Assembly (NCBI GenBank): GCA_023415915.1
Contig: JAEZIZ010000083.1
Coordinates: 124,001 to 188,000, forward strand
DNA: 64,000 nucleotides
Direction of reading: 5' to 3'
Source: Bacillota bacterium
Lineage (GTDB): Bacteria; Bacillota; Clostridia; Christensenellales; SZUA-584
Shown: one piece after another, positions 1 to 8,521 of the stretch
Position numbering within the stretch: the first letter of the stretch is position 1
Layout: every line of letters starts with the position of its first letter
Translations under genes and position numbers: made by a program
The notes under the pieces: generated by a model
What the model was told of the DNA's origin: nothing
What the model saw: only the letters and a program-made list of their open reading frames with translations
Database searches by the model: none

Positions 1-810
1 CTCATCCACAAGTATGCCGCCCGTTAAGCCTATGCCGAGGCCCGCATTTCTTGCCAGCGAAACCTCGGGCGCTACGCCTCCCCCCAGTATTACCATATCC
101 GCGGAAAGCTTTCCACCGTTGGAAAGCTCAACCCCCACGCCGTGTTCCGATTCGTTCATTGAAACAAGCGTGGCGCCCGTGATAATCAGCATGCCTTTTT
201 TCCGGAGCTCCATTTCTGCGAACACGGCCATGTCGTCGTCAAACGCAGGCAATACGTGGCTGTTTTCCTCGACCAGCGTAGTGGTTATTCCGCGCCTTGA
301 TATGTTTTCCGCTATCTCCAGCCCTATATATCCGCCCCCTAATATTATGGCGCGCCTTACGTCGTTTTTTTCTATATGCTCCGTAATGGATATCGAATCG
401 GCCATGGTTCTAAGCACAAAAACCTTATCCGAATCTATGGCAGTTTCGGGCTTTAAAGGCACCGCTCCCGTTGCAAGCACAATCTTGTCGTATTTTTGCT
501 GATATCTCCTCCCTGTAGAGATGTTCTTTAATTCGATCTTTTTCTCACGCCTGTTTATACTTATAACCTCTGTGTTGACCTTTACGGTTATGTTGTGCTT
601 GTTTTTAAAATCGCCCGGCGTCTGCAGTATAAGGTCGCCTGCGGATTTTACTACGCCTCCCACATAATAAGGAAGCCCGCAGCTCGAAAACGAAACAGCC
701 GGCCCTTTTTCAAATATCGTTATCCTTGCGCGCTCGTCAAGCCTGCGCAAACGCATCGCGGCGCTCGTGCCCCCTGCAATTCCGCCCACTATAATATATT
801 TTCTTTCCAT
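1..810 (-). CDS. CoA-disulfide reductase / NADH oxidase-like flavoprotein (3' part cut off by window edge)
   Basis: The reverse strand is open from an ATG at 808-810 to the window edge (270 codons, no stop). The protein opens with an FAD-binding Rossmann motif (VGGIAGG, residues 8-14). It then carries SFSSCGLPYY with Cys44, the redox cysteine position of CoA-disulfide reductases and NADH oxidases of the pyridine nucleotide-disulfide oxidoreductase class. A second nucleotide-binding motif (ILGGGYIGLE) lies near residue 155 and would bind NAD(P)H. An AAAGGCGG Shine-Dalgarno precedes the ATG. The family reduces CoA disulfide or persulfides, or oxidises NADH with oxygen. A detoxifying role in an anaerobe is inference, and the exact substrate cannot be told without the C-terminal part. 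Confidence 0.85.
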   Translation of the reverse strand, partial: MERKYIIVGGIAGGTSAAMRLRRLDERARITIFEKGPAVSFSSCGLPYYVGGVVKSAGDLILQTPGDFKNKHNITVKVNTEVISINRREKKIELKNISTGRRYQQKYDKIVLATGAVPLKPETAIDSDKVFVLRTMADSISITEHIEKNDVRRAIILGGGYIGLEIAENISRRGITTTLVEENSHVLPAFDDDMAVFAEMELRKKGMLIITGATLVSMNESEHGVGVELSNGGKLSADMVILGGGVAPEVSLARNAGLGIGLTGGILVDE

Positions 811-941
811 ATTCCGCCTTTCGAATATTTGTTTATCATAATATTCGATTATTTATGCATTTCCCCTTTTTTATTTTACCTTATAACTGACAGTTTATGT
901 TCTGTTTACATTTTGATATAATCAACCAAGGAGGCAGCGCT

Positions 942-1754
942 ATGGTATTCGGAGTGTCAACGGCATGTTTTTTCCCCAAAGTATTATTAGAGGACTCTAT
1001 AGATATTTTGGGCAGCATGCGAATTAAAAACATAGAAATATTCTTTAACTGCATGTCCGAATACAAGATGCCTTTCGTTAAAGAACTGAAAAAGCGCGCA
1101 GACGGCAACGGCATAAACGTATATTCTATACACGCGTTTTCAATACAGTTTGAGCCGCAGCTTTTTACGCTTCAGCAAAGGGCGAGGCAGGAAGCCGAAG
1201 ACATATATAAACAGGTGATCGAAGCTGCCGCGGAGCTCGGCGCAGGCGTTTATGTTTTTCACGGCCCGCCTAATTTAAAGCGCGCTAAAAAAAGCAAGCT
1301 GAATTACGAGCATATTGCAAATACGATAGGCCCGCTCGCCGATATGGCAAAAGCCCACGGCGTAAAGATGGCCTGGGAGAACGTACACTGGTGCTGGTAT
1401 GCAGAGCCTGATTTTGCGGATAACCTTAAAAAGCTGCCCGGCACGGAAAACCTTTACTTCACGCTTGATATAAAGCAGGCAGCTTTGGCCGGGTTCGTTC
1501 CCGGGCAATATTTGAAACCTACTGCCGGAAAGCTTGCCAACGTACATATATGCGACTGCGCCTATAGCGAAGAGCGCGGCGGCGTGCCTGCGCTGCCGTT
1601 CAAGGGCTGTATCGATTTTGATTCTTTCAAGCGCGAGCTTGACAGTACGGGATATAACGGCGGTATGATACTGGAAGTATACGCAAACAATTATTCCGAC
1701 ATTAGCGAGCTAAAAGAAAACTACAGCCAGGTAAGATCGTTCTTCTTAAAATGA
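942..1754 (+). CDS. Sugar phosphate isomerase/epimerase-like TIM-barrel protein
   Basis: This 270-residue protein matches the xylose isomerase-like / AP endonuclease 2 TIM barrel in length and in its ordered metal ligands. These are seen as VFHGPP (His), WENVHW (Glu), FTLDIKQ (Asp), NVHICD (His) and ILEVYA (Glu), the usual divalent-metal set of the family. The start is the ATG at 942 because AAGGAGG lies at 928-934; the frame runs further upstream but without a ribosome site. It is divergent from the flavoprotein gene and convergent with the small gene at 1796. The substrate is unknown; isomerase or epimerase on a sugar or cyclitol is the family expectation. Confidence 0.8.
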   Translation: MVFGVSTACFFPKVLLEDSIDILGSMRIKNIEIFFNCMSEYKMPFVKELKKRADGNGINVYSIHAFSIQFEPQLFTLQQRARQEAEDIYKQVIEAAAELGAGVYVFHGPPNLKRAKKSKLNYEHIANTIGPLADMAKAHGVKMAWENVHWCWYAEPDFADNLKKLPGTENLYFTLDIKQAALAGFVPGQYLKPTAGKLANVHICDCAYSEERGGVPALPFKGCIDFDSFKRELDSTGYNGGMILEVYANNYSDISELKENYSQVRSFFLK

Positions 1755-1809
1755 AGCAATCGCGTCAGCGAAAAGCATCTTAAATTATTGCTTTTTCACA
1801 GATGCTTTT
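1753..1809. terminator. Candidate terminator hairpins between convergent genes
   Basis: Two overlapping inverted repeats lie where the genes at 942 and 1796 converge. AAGCAAT (1754-1760) pairs with ATTGCTT (1787-1793), followed by a short T run on the plus strand. AAAAGCATCT (1771-1780) pairs with AGATGCTTTT (1800-1809). The second runs into the 3' end of the minus-strand gene. Loops are long, so confidence is low. Confidence 0.4.
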
Positions 1810-2059
1810 TACTTACGGCCGCAGTGGCGCGCTCAAAATCGTCTTTGCGCACATAAATAACATATTCAAGCGCTGTCTGCATATCCTGCCCTAACGACCC
1901 CGTTATTGCCCGCATATCGCTGAACACAGACGGGCTTGTTCTGCTTATCGTCTTTACAAAGCAGTCAATGCCGGCGCCTGCCAATAAATCCCTTATTTCC
2001 GACTGCTTCTTCATTGAATACGTCGCGAATACTTCCTTGCGGTTGAACAACGTAATCAT
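1796..2059 (-). CDS. DUF2007-like small protein
   Basis: This is an 87-residue protein starting at the ATG at 2059, chosen because GGAG lies 12 bases upstream; an 18-codon in-frame extension has no better site. The sequence (ITLFNRKEVF near the start, then a YVIYVRKDDFERA segment) resembles small DUF2007-type proteins, alpha/beta proteins that look like a PII or ACT half-domain. There is no signal peptide or membrane segment. It lies downstream of the clpX terminator on the same strand. The function is unknown. Confidence 0.6.
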   Translation of the reverse strand: MITLFNRKEVFATYSMKKQSEIRDLLAGAGIDCFVKTISRTSPSVFSDMRAITGSLGQDMQTALEYVIYVRKDDFERATAAVSKKHL

Positions 2060-2116
2060 ACACTTTACCACTCCAAAACCTTTATTGTGATTATCAGCTG
2101 TATGGTTTCTCATACA

Positions 2117-2156
2117 AAGTATAAAAGGCGCTCTTTTCCGAACGCCTTTTGTTTTT
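2117..2156 (-). terminator. Intrinsic terminator after clpX
   Basis: AAAAGGCG (2123-2130) pairs with CGCCTTTT (2143-2150) around a 12-base loop. On the minus strand it follows the clpX stop codon and runs into TTTTATACTTT. It would end the tig-clpP-clpX transcript. Confidence 0.75.
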
Positions 2157-2161
2157 ATTTA

Positions 2162-3442
2162 TCAACCGAAGCTTTCTTTTTTTGCCTTGGGCAGCGCCTT
2201 TTGCTTTGTGTCCTTCTCGCCGAGTATCAGCATGGGCACCATCGCGTTCTTTACCGTATCCTTTGTAATAACGCACTTCTTGATGTCCGTCCTTGACGGT
2301 ATCTCATACATAACATCGAGCATTATGCTCTCCAATATCGCTCTTAAGCCCCTTGCGCCCGTTTTGCGCTCTATGGCAATCCTAGCTATCTCGGCAAGCG
2401 CGTCAGCTTCAAATTCAAGCTGTACGCCGTCCATCTCCAAAAGCTTTGTGAACTGCTTTACAAGCGCGTTCTTAGGCTCGGTGAGTATTCTCACAAGCGC
2501 GTTTTCGTCAAGCTGATGGAGCGGCACTATTATCGGAACGCGTCCCACGAATTCCGGTATAAGGCCGAACTTCAAAAGATCTTCGGGCAATATCTTTTTA
2601 TATATCTCGGAGAGGTCCTTATTGACGTTGGACACTATCTCGGCGCCGAAGCCCATCATTTTGTTGCCTATTCTTCTCTCTATTATCTTTTCAAGGCCGC
2701 CGAACGCCCCGCCGCATATGAACAGTATATTCGTCGTGTCTATCTGCAAAAACTCCTGATGCGGATGCTTCCTGCCGCCCTGAGGAGGAACGCTGGCCAC
2801 CGTGCCCTCTATTATCTTGAGCAACGCCTGCTGTACGCCCTCGCCCGAAACGTCGCGCGTTATGGAAGGATTATCGCTCTTCCTCGCTATCTTGTCTATC
2901 TCATCGATGTAGATTATGCCGCGCTGCGCACGCTCTATATCGTAATCCGCCGCCTGAATTAGCTTTAAAAGTATATTCTCGACGTCTTCGCCCACATATC
3001 CGGCCTCAGTAAGCGACGTAGCGTCCGCCATCGCAAACGGCACGTTCAATATACGAGCGAGCGTCTGCGCGAGCAGCGTCTTGCCGCAGCCTGTGGGCCC
3101 CAGCATTACTATGTTGCTCTTCTGAAGCTCTACGTCGTCCTGTTTTACGTCGGAATTTATCCTCTTATAATGGTTATATACCGCAACAGCCAGATTCTTT
3201 TTCGCATAATTCTGTCCTATTACATACTCATCAAGAGAAGCCACGATTTCCGATGGCTTCGGAATCTCCCCCATATCGAACGTTACCGCGTCCTGATAAT
3301 CCTCTTCGATGATCTCTTTACACAGCTCTATGCACTCATTGCAGATATAGACCCCCGGTCCCGCAACAAGGCGCCTCACCTGTTCCTGCGCCTTGCCGCA
3401 GAACGAACATTTCAATTGTTTCTGATCATCATAATTTGCCAT
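2162..3442 (-). CDS. clpX: ATP-dependent Clp protease ATP-binding subunit ClpX
   Basis: This is a full-length (426 aa) AAA+ unfoldase that feeds substrates to ClpP. The N-terminal zinc-binding domain has Cys12, Cys15, Cys34 and Cys37. Walker A is GPTGCGKT at 115-122 and Walker B is IIYIDE with Asp180-Glu181. The IGF-type ClpP-docking loop is represented by a MMGFGAE stretch. The start ATG has GAGGTG just upstream. It follows clpP by 13 bases and is the last gene of the tig-clpP-clpX unit, the common bacterial order that couples chaperone and protease synthesis. Nothing unusual is seen in it. Confidence 0.98.
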   Translation of the reverse strand: MANYDDQKQLKCSFCGKAQEQVRRLVAGPGVYICNECIELCKEIIEEDYQDAVTFDMGEIPKPSEIVASLDEYVIGQNYAKKNLAVAVYNHYKRINSDVKQDDVELQKSNIVMLGPTGCGKTLLAQTLARILNVPFAMADATSLTEAGYVGEDVENILLKLIQAADYDIERAQRGIIYIDEIDKIARKSDNPSITRDVSGEGVQQALLKIIEGTVASVPPQGGRKHPHQEFLQIDTTNILFICGGAFGGLEKIIERRIGNKMMGFGAEIVSNVNKDLSEIYKKILPEDLLKFGLIPEFVGRVPIIVPLHQLDENALVRILTEPKNALVKQFTKLLEMDGVQLEFEADALAEIARIAIERKTGARGLRAILESIMLDVMYEIPSRTDIKKCVITKDTVKNAMVPMLILGEKDTKQKALPKAKKESFG

Positions 3443-3455
3443 TGATTCACCTCAA

Positions 3456-4043
3456 CTACTTGCTCTTTGGCTGTATAATCTCGTCAATAATCCCGTATTC
3501 GAGCGCTTCTTCCGCGCTAAGGAAATTATCCCTTTCCGTATCAGCCGCTATCTTCTCTTCGGGCTGACCCGTCCTTTCCGCCAGTATCCTGTTCATTTTC
3601 TTTTTAATTTTCACGATATGTTCAGCGTGTATCTGTATATCCGTAGCCGGACCCTGCGTACCGCCTGAAGGCTGGTGTATCATCACCTCGCTGTTGGGAA
3701 GCGCTTTGCGCTTGCCCTTCGCGCCCGCAGCCAGCAGGAACGCTCCCATAGAAGCGGCCATGCCAATACATATCGTCGATACGTCGCACTTTATGTGCTG
3801 CATCGTGTCGTATATAGCCATACCCGCAGTCACCGAACCCCCGGGGCTGTTGATGTGAAGGAATATATCCTTATCAGGGTCTTCAGCCTCGAGAAATATC
3901 AATTGGGCCACTATGAGGTTTGCCATGACGTTGTCCACTTCGCCGCCCAGGAATATTATTCTGTCCTTAAGCAGCCGGGAATATATATCATAGCTTCTTT
4001 CGCCTCTGCCTGTCTGTTCTATAACATAAGGCACCAATGTCAT
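3456..4043 (-). CDS. clpP: ATP-dependent Clp protease proteolytic subunit ClpP
   Basis: This 195-residue serine peptidase has the usual ClpP length. The catalytic triad is visible at canonical positions: Ser98 in GMAASMG, His123 in MIHQP and Asp172 in ERDNF. The N-terminal residues MTLVPYVIEQTGRGER match the axial-loop region of the family. ClpP forms a two-ring barrel and degrades proteins delivered by ClpX. It lies between tig and clpX on one transcript. Confidence 0.98.
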   Translation of the reverse strand: MTLVPYVIEQTGRGERSYDIYSRLLKDRIIFLGGEVDNVMANLIVAQLIFLEAEDPDKDIFLHINSPGGSVTAGMAIYDTMQHIKCDVSTICIGMAASMGAFLLAAGAKGKRKALPNSEVMIHQPSGGTQGPATDIQIHAEHIVKIKKKMNRILAERTGQPEEKIAADTERDNFLSAEEALEYGIIDEIIQPKSK

Positions 4044-4079
4044 GCTTTAAAATCCTCCGTTTTCATATACTATACTATT

Positions 4080-5417
4080 CTATTCACCGTCAGTGTTTTC
4101 CTTCTCCGCGGATTTCTTTTTGCCCTTTTTGGATGGAGCTTTAAGCTCCGCGTTCTCCACAAGGAAATTGACGGTATTGTCGTAAGCTATATCTTCTTTG
4201 ATGTATTCGAGCTCTTCCTCTTTCAAGGATTTTTTATACTCTTCCAAATCCTTTTTCGCGGCTTGCGCCCTTCTTGTAAGCTCGGCTTCAATCTGTTCTT
4301 CCGACGCAGTTATGTTCTCGGCTTTCTTTACGGCTTCCACAACTAGCTGTGCGCGTACGTTCCTTTCCGCAGGCTCCCTGTACTCCTTGCGAAGCTCTTC
4401 CATACTGCCGCCCGTCATGGCAAGGTAGTCTTCCAGCCTGACGCCCTGATACATAAGGCTGTATTCTATCTGCCTTATGTGGTTGTCAATCTGGTTTTCA
4501 ATCATGCACTCGGGCAGATCTATTTTAGCGTTTTTAATAACCGCCTCGATTACGTTATTCTGGGTGTGCACTTTAGCGTGCTCCTCGGCATGTTCCTTTA
4601 TATGCTCACGTATGCTGTTCTTATACTCTTCAATCGTGTCGAATTCGGAAACGTCCTGCGCAAATTCGTCGTTAAGCTCGGGCAATTCCTTTTCCTTTAC
4701 GTCATGAAGCTTTATATGAAAAACGGCGTCTTTTCCCGCGAGCTGCTTTGCCCTGTAGTCTTCCGGGAACTTTACGGTGATGTCCTTCTCCTCGCCCTTT
4801 TTCATGCCAACAAGCTGCTCTTCAAAGCCGGGTATGAACATGCCTGCGCCTATCTCTATAACCTGGTTCTCGGCCGTTCCGCCGTCAAACTTTTCCCCGT
4901 CTATGCTGCCCGAATAGTCAATGACAACTTTGTCCTTTTCACGGGCTTCCCTGTCGACGTCCACCCATCTCGCGTTGCGCTCGGCAATGCGGTTAAGCTC
5001 TGCTTCCACCTGCTTCTCGTCAACGGAAGCTTCTTCCTTTTCAGCTTTAACGCCCTTGTACTGTCCGAGCTCAACTTCCGGCTTAACGAAGAATTCCGCA
5101 GTGTATGTTACGCCTTCCTTCTTGCCTATCGTCTTTATATCTATTTCCGGTTTTGAAACGGGCACGAGACCGAGCTCGTCTACAGCCTTTGTGTAGCTTT
5201 CCGGAAAAACCATCTCAAACGCTTCTTCAAAGAATATGCCTTCGCCATAATAACTCTCTATGACTGGCTTTGGCGCTTTTCCTTTCCTGAAACCCTGTAT
5301 GTTGAATTTGCCCCTGTTTTTTATATATGCCTTCTGCAGCGCATCCGCAAACTCTTCGGGTGAAACCTCTATTTCCGCTTTAACCTTATTTGCGCCGACG
5401 TTTTCTACTTTTGCCAA
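4080..5417 (-). CDS. tig: Trigger factor (ribosome-associated chaperone and peptidyl-prolyl isomerase)
   Basis: This 445-residue protein has the three trigger factor regions. The N-terminal ribosome-binding domain carries the GFRKGKAP signature near residues 43-50. A central FKBP-like domain begins near residue 155 (DKVVIDYSG, GAGMFIPGFEEQL). A long helical C-terminal domain ends in a Lys/Glu-rich tail. The start is TTG at 5415-5417, not ATG, supported by AGGAGG about 10 bases upstream. It is the first gene of tig-clpP-clpX and would catch nascent chains at the ribosome exit. Confidence 0.96.
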   Translation of the reverse strand: MAKVENVGANKVKAEIEVSPEEFADALQKAYIKNRGKFNIQGFRKGKAPKPVIESYYGEGIFFEEAFEMVFPESYTKAVDELGLVPVSKPEIDIKTIGKKEGVTYTAEFFVKPEVELGQYKGVKAEKEEASVDEKQVEAELNRIAERNARWVDVDREAREKDKVVIDYSGSIDGEKFDGGTAENQVIEIGAGMFIPGFEEQLVGMKKGEEKDITVKFPEDYRAKQLAGKDAVFHIKLHDVKEKELPELNDEFAQDVSEFDTIEEYKNSIREHIKEHAEEHAKVHTQNNVIEAVIKNAKIDLPECMIENQIDNHIRQIEYSLMYQGVRLEDYLAMTGGSMEELRKEYREPAERNVRAQLVVEAVKKAENITASEEQIEAELTRRAQAAKKDLEEYKKSLKEEELEYIKEDIAYDNTVNFLVENAELKAPSKKGKKKSAEKENTDGE

Positions 5418-5484
5418 TTAAAAAAATCCTCCTGCCTTATAATACCCAAAATGGCCGTATCGTAATCCCGCCAAAATGCCGGAA

Positions 5485-5511
5485 TTTATATTAACATATA
5501 TACATAGTCAA
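5485..5511 (-). promoter_or_regulatory. Candidate sigma-A promoter of tig
   Basis: On the minus strand TTGACT (5506-5511) stands 15 bases before TATAAA (5485-5490), or 17 bases before TAAATT. It lies about 70 bases upstream of the tig start. The -35 match is good and the -10 is uncertain. Confidence 0.45.
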
Positions 5512-5569
5512 TGCAACGACAAAGCTACAAAAGTTAATTCTTTTTTCACATAATGGTTATCGGGCGTCT

Positions 5570-5631
5570 TTGGCATCATTTCTTGATATTTACTATCGTG
5601 CGGCCATGCCAGGCGGGGCGATAGATGCCAA
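5570..5631. repeat. Compound inverted repeat in the tig-argG intergenic region
   Basis: The 458-base gap between tig and argG holds a compound fold. TTGGCAT (5570-5576) pairs with ATGCCAA (5625-5631), and CTATCG (5593-5598) with CGATAG (5619-5624). The 3' arm is thus 13 contiguous bases, while the 5' arm is split by a 16-base bulge. A smaller hairpin, TTTGCGTT/AACGCAAA, lies at 5704-5731. I recognise no known riboswitch. The fold is upstream of both the tig and argG promoters, so it is not in either predicted leader. Confidence 0.5.
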
Positions 5632-5818
5632 GTTGATAATAACATTATGGATAGGCTATAGTCTTTTATCGCATAAACCCTTCTCTATATATATCGAAAA
5701 GTTTTTGCGTTATCTTGATTGAAAACGCAAATCTTACTTTAATATTTATTATAATCCCTGCCGAGCTTAATGTCTTGTCTTTTTTGAGAATAAAAATTAG
5801 CATTAACCGTATTTTTAT

Positions 5819-5836
5819 ATTGCATAAATATACATA
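5819..5836. promoter_or_regulatory. Candidate ArgR operator 1 of argGH
   Basis: The 18-base stretch starting ATTGCATAAATAT is an imperfect AT-rich palindrome (TG.AT.. with ..AT.CA) of the ARG-box type. It covers the -35 element of the argG promoter. ArgR binds such 18-bp boxes in pairs, and the partner lies immediately downstream. Confidence 0.55.
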
Positions 5837-5848
5837 ATAACGTATAAT
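5820..5848 (+). promoter_or_regulatory. Sigma-A promoter of argGH
   Basis: TTGCAT (5820-5825) and a perfect TATAAT (5843-5848) are separated by exactly 17 bases. Transcription would start near 5855 and give a very short leader before GGAGGG (5862-5867) and the argG ATG at 5876. Confidence 0.75.
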
Positions 5849-5856
5849 TATAAATA
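5838..5856. promoter_or_regulatory. Candidate ArgR operator 2 of argGH
   Basis: A second AT-rich dyad, centred on TATAATTATA, covers the -10 element and the expected start point. With operator 1 it makes a tandem ARG-box arrangement that would shut the promoter when arginine is plentiful. This is inferred from position and symmetry only. Confidence 0.45.
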
Positions 5857-5875
5857 ACGATGGAGGGAAAATGCT

Positions 5876-7081
5876 ATGAATAAAACAAAAGTATTGCTTG
5901 CCTATTCGGGAGGGCTTGACACTTCGGTAATAATACCGTGGCTTAAAGAAAACTACGACTGCGAAGTAATCTGCATGGCGGCGGACGTCGGTCAGGGCGA
6001 GGAACTTGCTCCGCTAAAAGAAAAGGCTATAAAAAGCGGCGCCAGCAAGATATATATCGAGGACCTTACCGAGGAATTTGTTACGGACTTCATATATCCT
6101 ACGCTTAAGGCGGGGGCCGTATATGAAGGCATATACCTGCTCGGCACTTCCATGGCCCGCCCGCTTATCGCAAAGCGCCTTGTGGAGATAGCGAAAAAGG
6201 AAGGATGCGAAGCCATATGCCACGGAGCGACGGGCAAAGGCAACGACCAGGTACGCTTCGAGCTTACGATAAAAGCGCTCGCGCCTGAGCTTAAGATAAT
6301 AGCCCCATGGCGCGTATGGGATATAAAGTCAAGGGAAGACGAGATAGCTTACTTAGAGCAGCGCGGCCTCCCTGTGCCCGTATCCAAGAAGCGCCCCTAC
6401 AGCATGGACAGGAATCTGTGGCACTTGAGCCACGAGGGCGCAGACCTTGAGGACCCGTGGAATGAGCCGTTAAAAGACCTTTGTCTTATATGCACGCCGC
6501 CGGAAGACGCTCCCGACTGCCCTGAGTATATTGAAATAGGATTCGAGAAAGGCGTGCCCGTTTCGATAGACGGTAAAAGCTACTCCCCCGCGGCGCTTAT
6601 AGAAAAGCTAAACGAAATAGGCGCGTCAAACGGAGTGGGCATAAGCGACATGGTGGAAAACCGGCTCGTAGGCATGAAGTCGCGCGGAGTATACGAGACG
6701 CCGGGCGGAACGATACTTTACGAGGCTCACCGCGCATTGGAGAGCATAACTCTCGACAGGGACACGCTGCATTACAAGCAGGGTGTTGCACTTAAATTCG
6801 CGGAAATGGTATACTATGGGCAGTGGTTTACTCCCTTGCGCGAAGCGCTGTCGGCATTTGTCGACTCAACGCAGCAAAACGTGACCGGCACGGTACGCAT
6901 AAAGCTATATAAAGGCAACTGCGTAACCGTAGGCATTAAGTCTCCTTACTCACTATACAGCGAAGAATTAGCGACATTCGGAAAAGACGAGGTATACAAC
7001 CAGCAGGACGCCGAAGGCTTCATAAACCTGTTTGGCCTGCCTTTGAAGGTTAAGGCGATGCTGGATCAAAAGAGGAAGTAG
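5876..7081 (+). CDS. argG: Argininosuccinate synthase
   Basis: This 401-residue protein joins citrulline and aspartate with ATP to form argininosuccinate, the penultimate step of arginine synthesis. The N-terminal PP-loop is LAYSGGLDTS (residues 8-17). A second signature, GATGKGNDQVRFE, lies near residue 120. Length fits the bacterial enzyme. GGAGGG precedes the ATG. argH starts three bases after its stop, so the two form an operon under the promoter with two ArgR-like boxes. Its product also feeds the polyamine operon at the other end of the window. Confidence 0.98.
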   Translation: MNKTKVLLAYSGGLDTSVIIPWLKENYDCEVICMAADVGQGEELAPLKEKAIKSGASKIYIEDLTEEFVTDFIYPTLKAGAVYEGIYLLGTSMARPLIAKRLVEIAKKEGCEAICHGATGKGNDQVRFELTIKALAPELKIIAPWRVWDIKSREDEIAYLEQRGLPVPVSKKRPYSMDRNLWHLSHEGADLEDPWNEPLKDLCLICTPPEDAPDCPEYIEIGFEKGVPVSIDGKSYSPAALIEKLNEIGASNGVGISDMVENRLVGMKSRGVYETPGGTILYEAHRALESITLDRDTLHYKQGVALKFAEMVYYGQWFTPLREALSAFVDSTQQNVTGTVRIKLYKGNCVTVGIKSPYSLYSEELATFGKDEVYNQQDAEGFINLFGLPLKVKAMLDQKRK

Positions 7082-7083
7082 CG

Positions 7084-8466
7084 ATGAACAGCAAAAAGAT
7101 GTGGAGCGGCCGTTTCTCGTCGGACACAGACGAGTTTGCAGCGGGCTTCCATTCGTCTATATCGTTCGACTGCCGCCTTTACCGCGAGGATATACTGGGC
7201 AGCATTGCGCACGCCCGCATGCTCGGCAAAACCGGCATAATAAGCAGGCAGGACAGCGAGGCTATAATCGAGGGACTGCGCGGCATACTGAAGGATATCG
7301 AAGCGGGGCTCTTAACGTTATCTGAGTCGGACGAAGACATACATATGAACATAGAGCGCATGCTCACGCAGCGTATAGGCGAAGCCGGCAAGATGCTGCA
7401 TACCGCGCGCAGCCGCAACGACCAGGTGGCGCTCGACATGCGCATGTTCGTTAAGAGCGCGTGCGAAGATATGTTCTCCCGGCTTAAGGCGCTTATGGGC
7501 GCGCTGACTGAAATAGCCGACGAGAACCTTGAATCAATAATGCCCGCTTATACGCACATGCAAAAGGCTCAGCCCACAACGCTCGCCCATCATATGATGG
7601 CGTACTGCGAGATGTTTTTCCGCGACTATATGCGGTTTGAAAACACTTACAGCGCCTGCGACGTCATGCCGCTTGGTTCCGGCGCGCTCTGTTCGACTAC
7701 CTTCCCTATTGACCGCGGCATGGTAGCAAAAGAACTCGGGTTTTCCGAGATAACAAATAACAGCATGGACGCAGTGAGCGACCGCGATTTTGTACTCGAC
7801 TTTCTATATGCGTGCAGTGTTTGCATGATGCATCTTTCACGTTTCTGCGAAGAAATAGTGCTGTGGTCAACGGGAGAGTTCTCGTTCGTACACTTAAGCG
7901 ATTCGTATTCCACAGGCTCTAGCATTATGCCGCAGAAAAAGAACCCCGATATGGCGGAACTTATACGCGGCAAGACGGGCAGGGTGTACGGCGACCTTTT
8001 TACGCTGCTTACCGTAATGAAGGGCCTTCCCCTCGCGTACAACAAGGACATGCAGGAAGACAAAGAAGCCATGTTTGACGCTTACGATACGCTTACAAGC
8101 TGCCTTACCGTATTTACCGGAATGCTGCAGACAGCCGAGTGGGATTTGGAACATATGTATAAACTGGCGGGGCTTGGCTTTACCAACGCCACCGACGCCG
8201 CGGATTACCTCGCTAAAAAAGGCGTGCCGTTCAGGGAAGCGCACGAAACGGTGGGCAGGCTCGTAGTATACTGCGAGCAGCGCGGCAAGGCGATCAACGA
8301 GCTGTCTTTAAGCGAGTTAAAACAGCTCTCCCCCGCGTTTGAGAACGATATATTCGACGCGATATCATTGGAAACGTGCGTTGACGCGCGCTCGTGTTAC
8401 GGCGGCCCGGGCAAGGCAAGCGTAAAGAAGCACATAGACAAAATGAAGGAATTTTTAATGCAATAG
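7084..8466 (+). CDS. argH: Argininosuccinate lyase
   Basis: This 460-residue protein splits argininosuccinate into arginine and fumarate. The fumarase/aspartase superfamily signature GSSIMPQKKNPD is at residues 278-289 and contains the catalytic serine loop. TARSRNDQVA near residue 110 is the other conserved block. It is directly behind argG and is followed by a strong terminator, so argGH is a complete two-gene unit. Confidence 0.98.
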   Translation: MNSKKMWSGRFSSDTDEFAAGFHSSISFDCRLYREDILGSIAHARMLGKTGIISRQDSEAIIEGLRGILKDIEAGLLTLSESDEDIHMNIERMLTQRIGEAGKMLHTARSRNDQVALDMRMFVKSACEDMFSRLKALMGALTEIADENLESIMPAYTHMQKAQPTTLAHHMMAYCEMFFRDYMRFENTYSACDVMPLGSGALCSTTFPIDRGMVAKELGFSEITNNSMDAVSDRDFVLDFLYACSVCMMHLSRFCEEIVLWSTGEFSFVHLSDSYSTGSSIMPQKKNPDMAELIRGKTGRVYGDLFTLLTVMKGLPLAYNKDMQEDKEAMFDAYDTLTSCLTVFTGMLQTAEWDLEHMYKLAGLGFTNATDAADYLAKKGVPFREAHETVGRLVVYCEQRGKAINELSLSELKQLSPAFENDIFDAISLETCVDARSCYGGPGKASVKKHIDKMKEFLMQ

Positions 8467-8468
8467 AT

Positions 8469-8497
8469 AAAAGCTGCGGAATCCGCAGCTTTTTTAT
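8469..8497 (+). terminator. Intrinsic terminator of argGH
   Basis: AAAAGCTGCGG (8469-8479) and CCGCAGCTTTT (8483-8493) form an 11-bp stem with a three-base loop, followed by more T. It starts three bases after the argH stop. Confidence 0.92.
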
Positions 8498-8521
8498 ATT
8501 TGTTCTTTACATATATATATT

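Noticed and set aside
894..922. TATAAT at 917-922 before the sugar isomerase gene
   Set aside because: Transcription would start inside the Shine-Dalgarno at 928-934 and the -35 (TTTATG) is poor.
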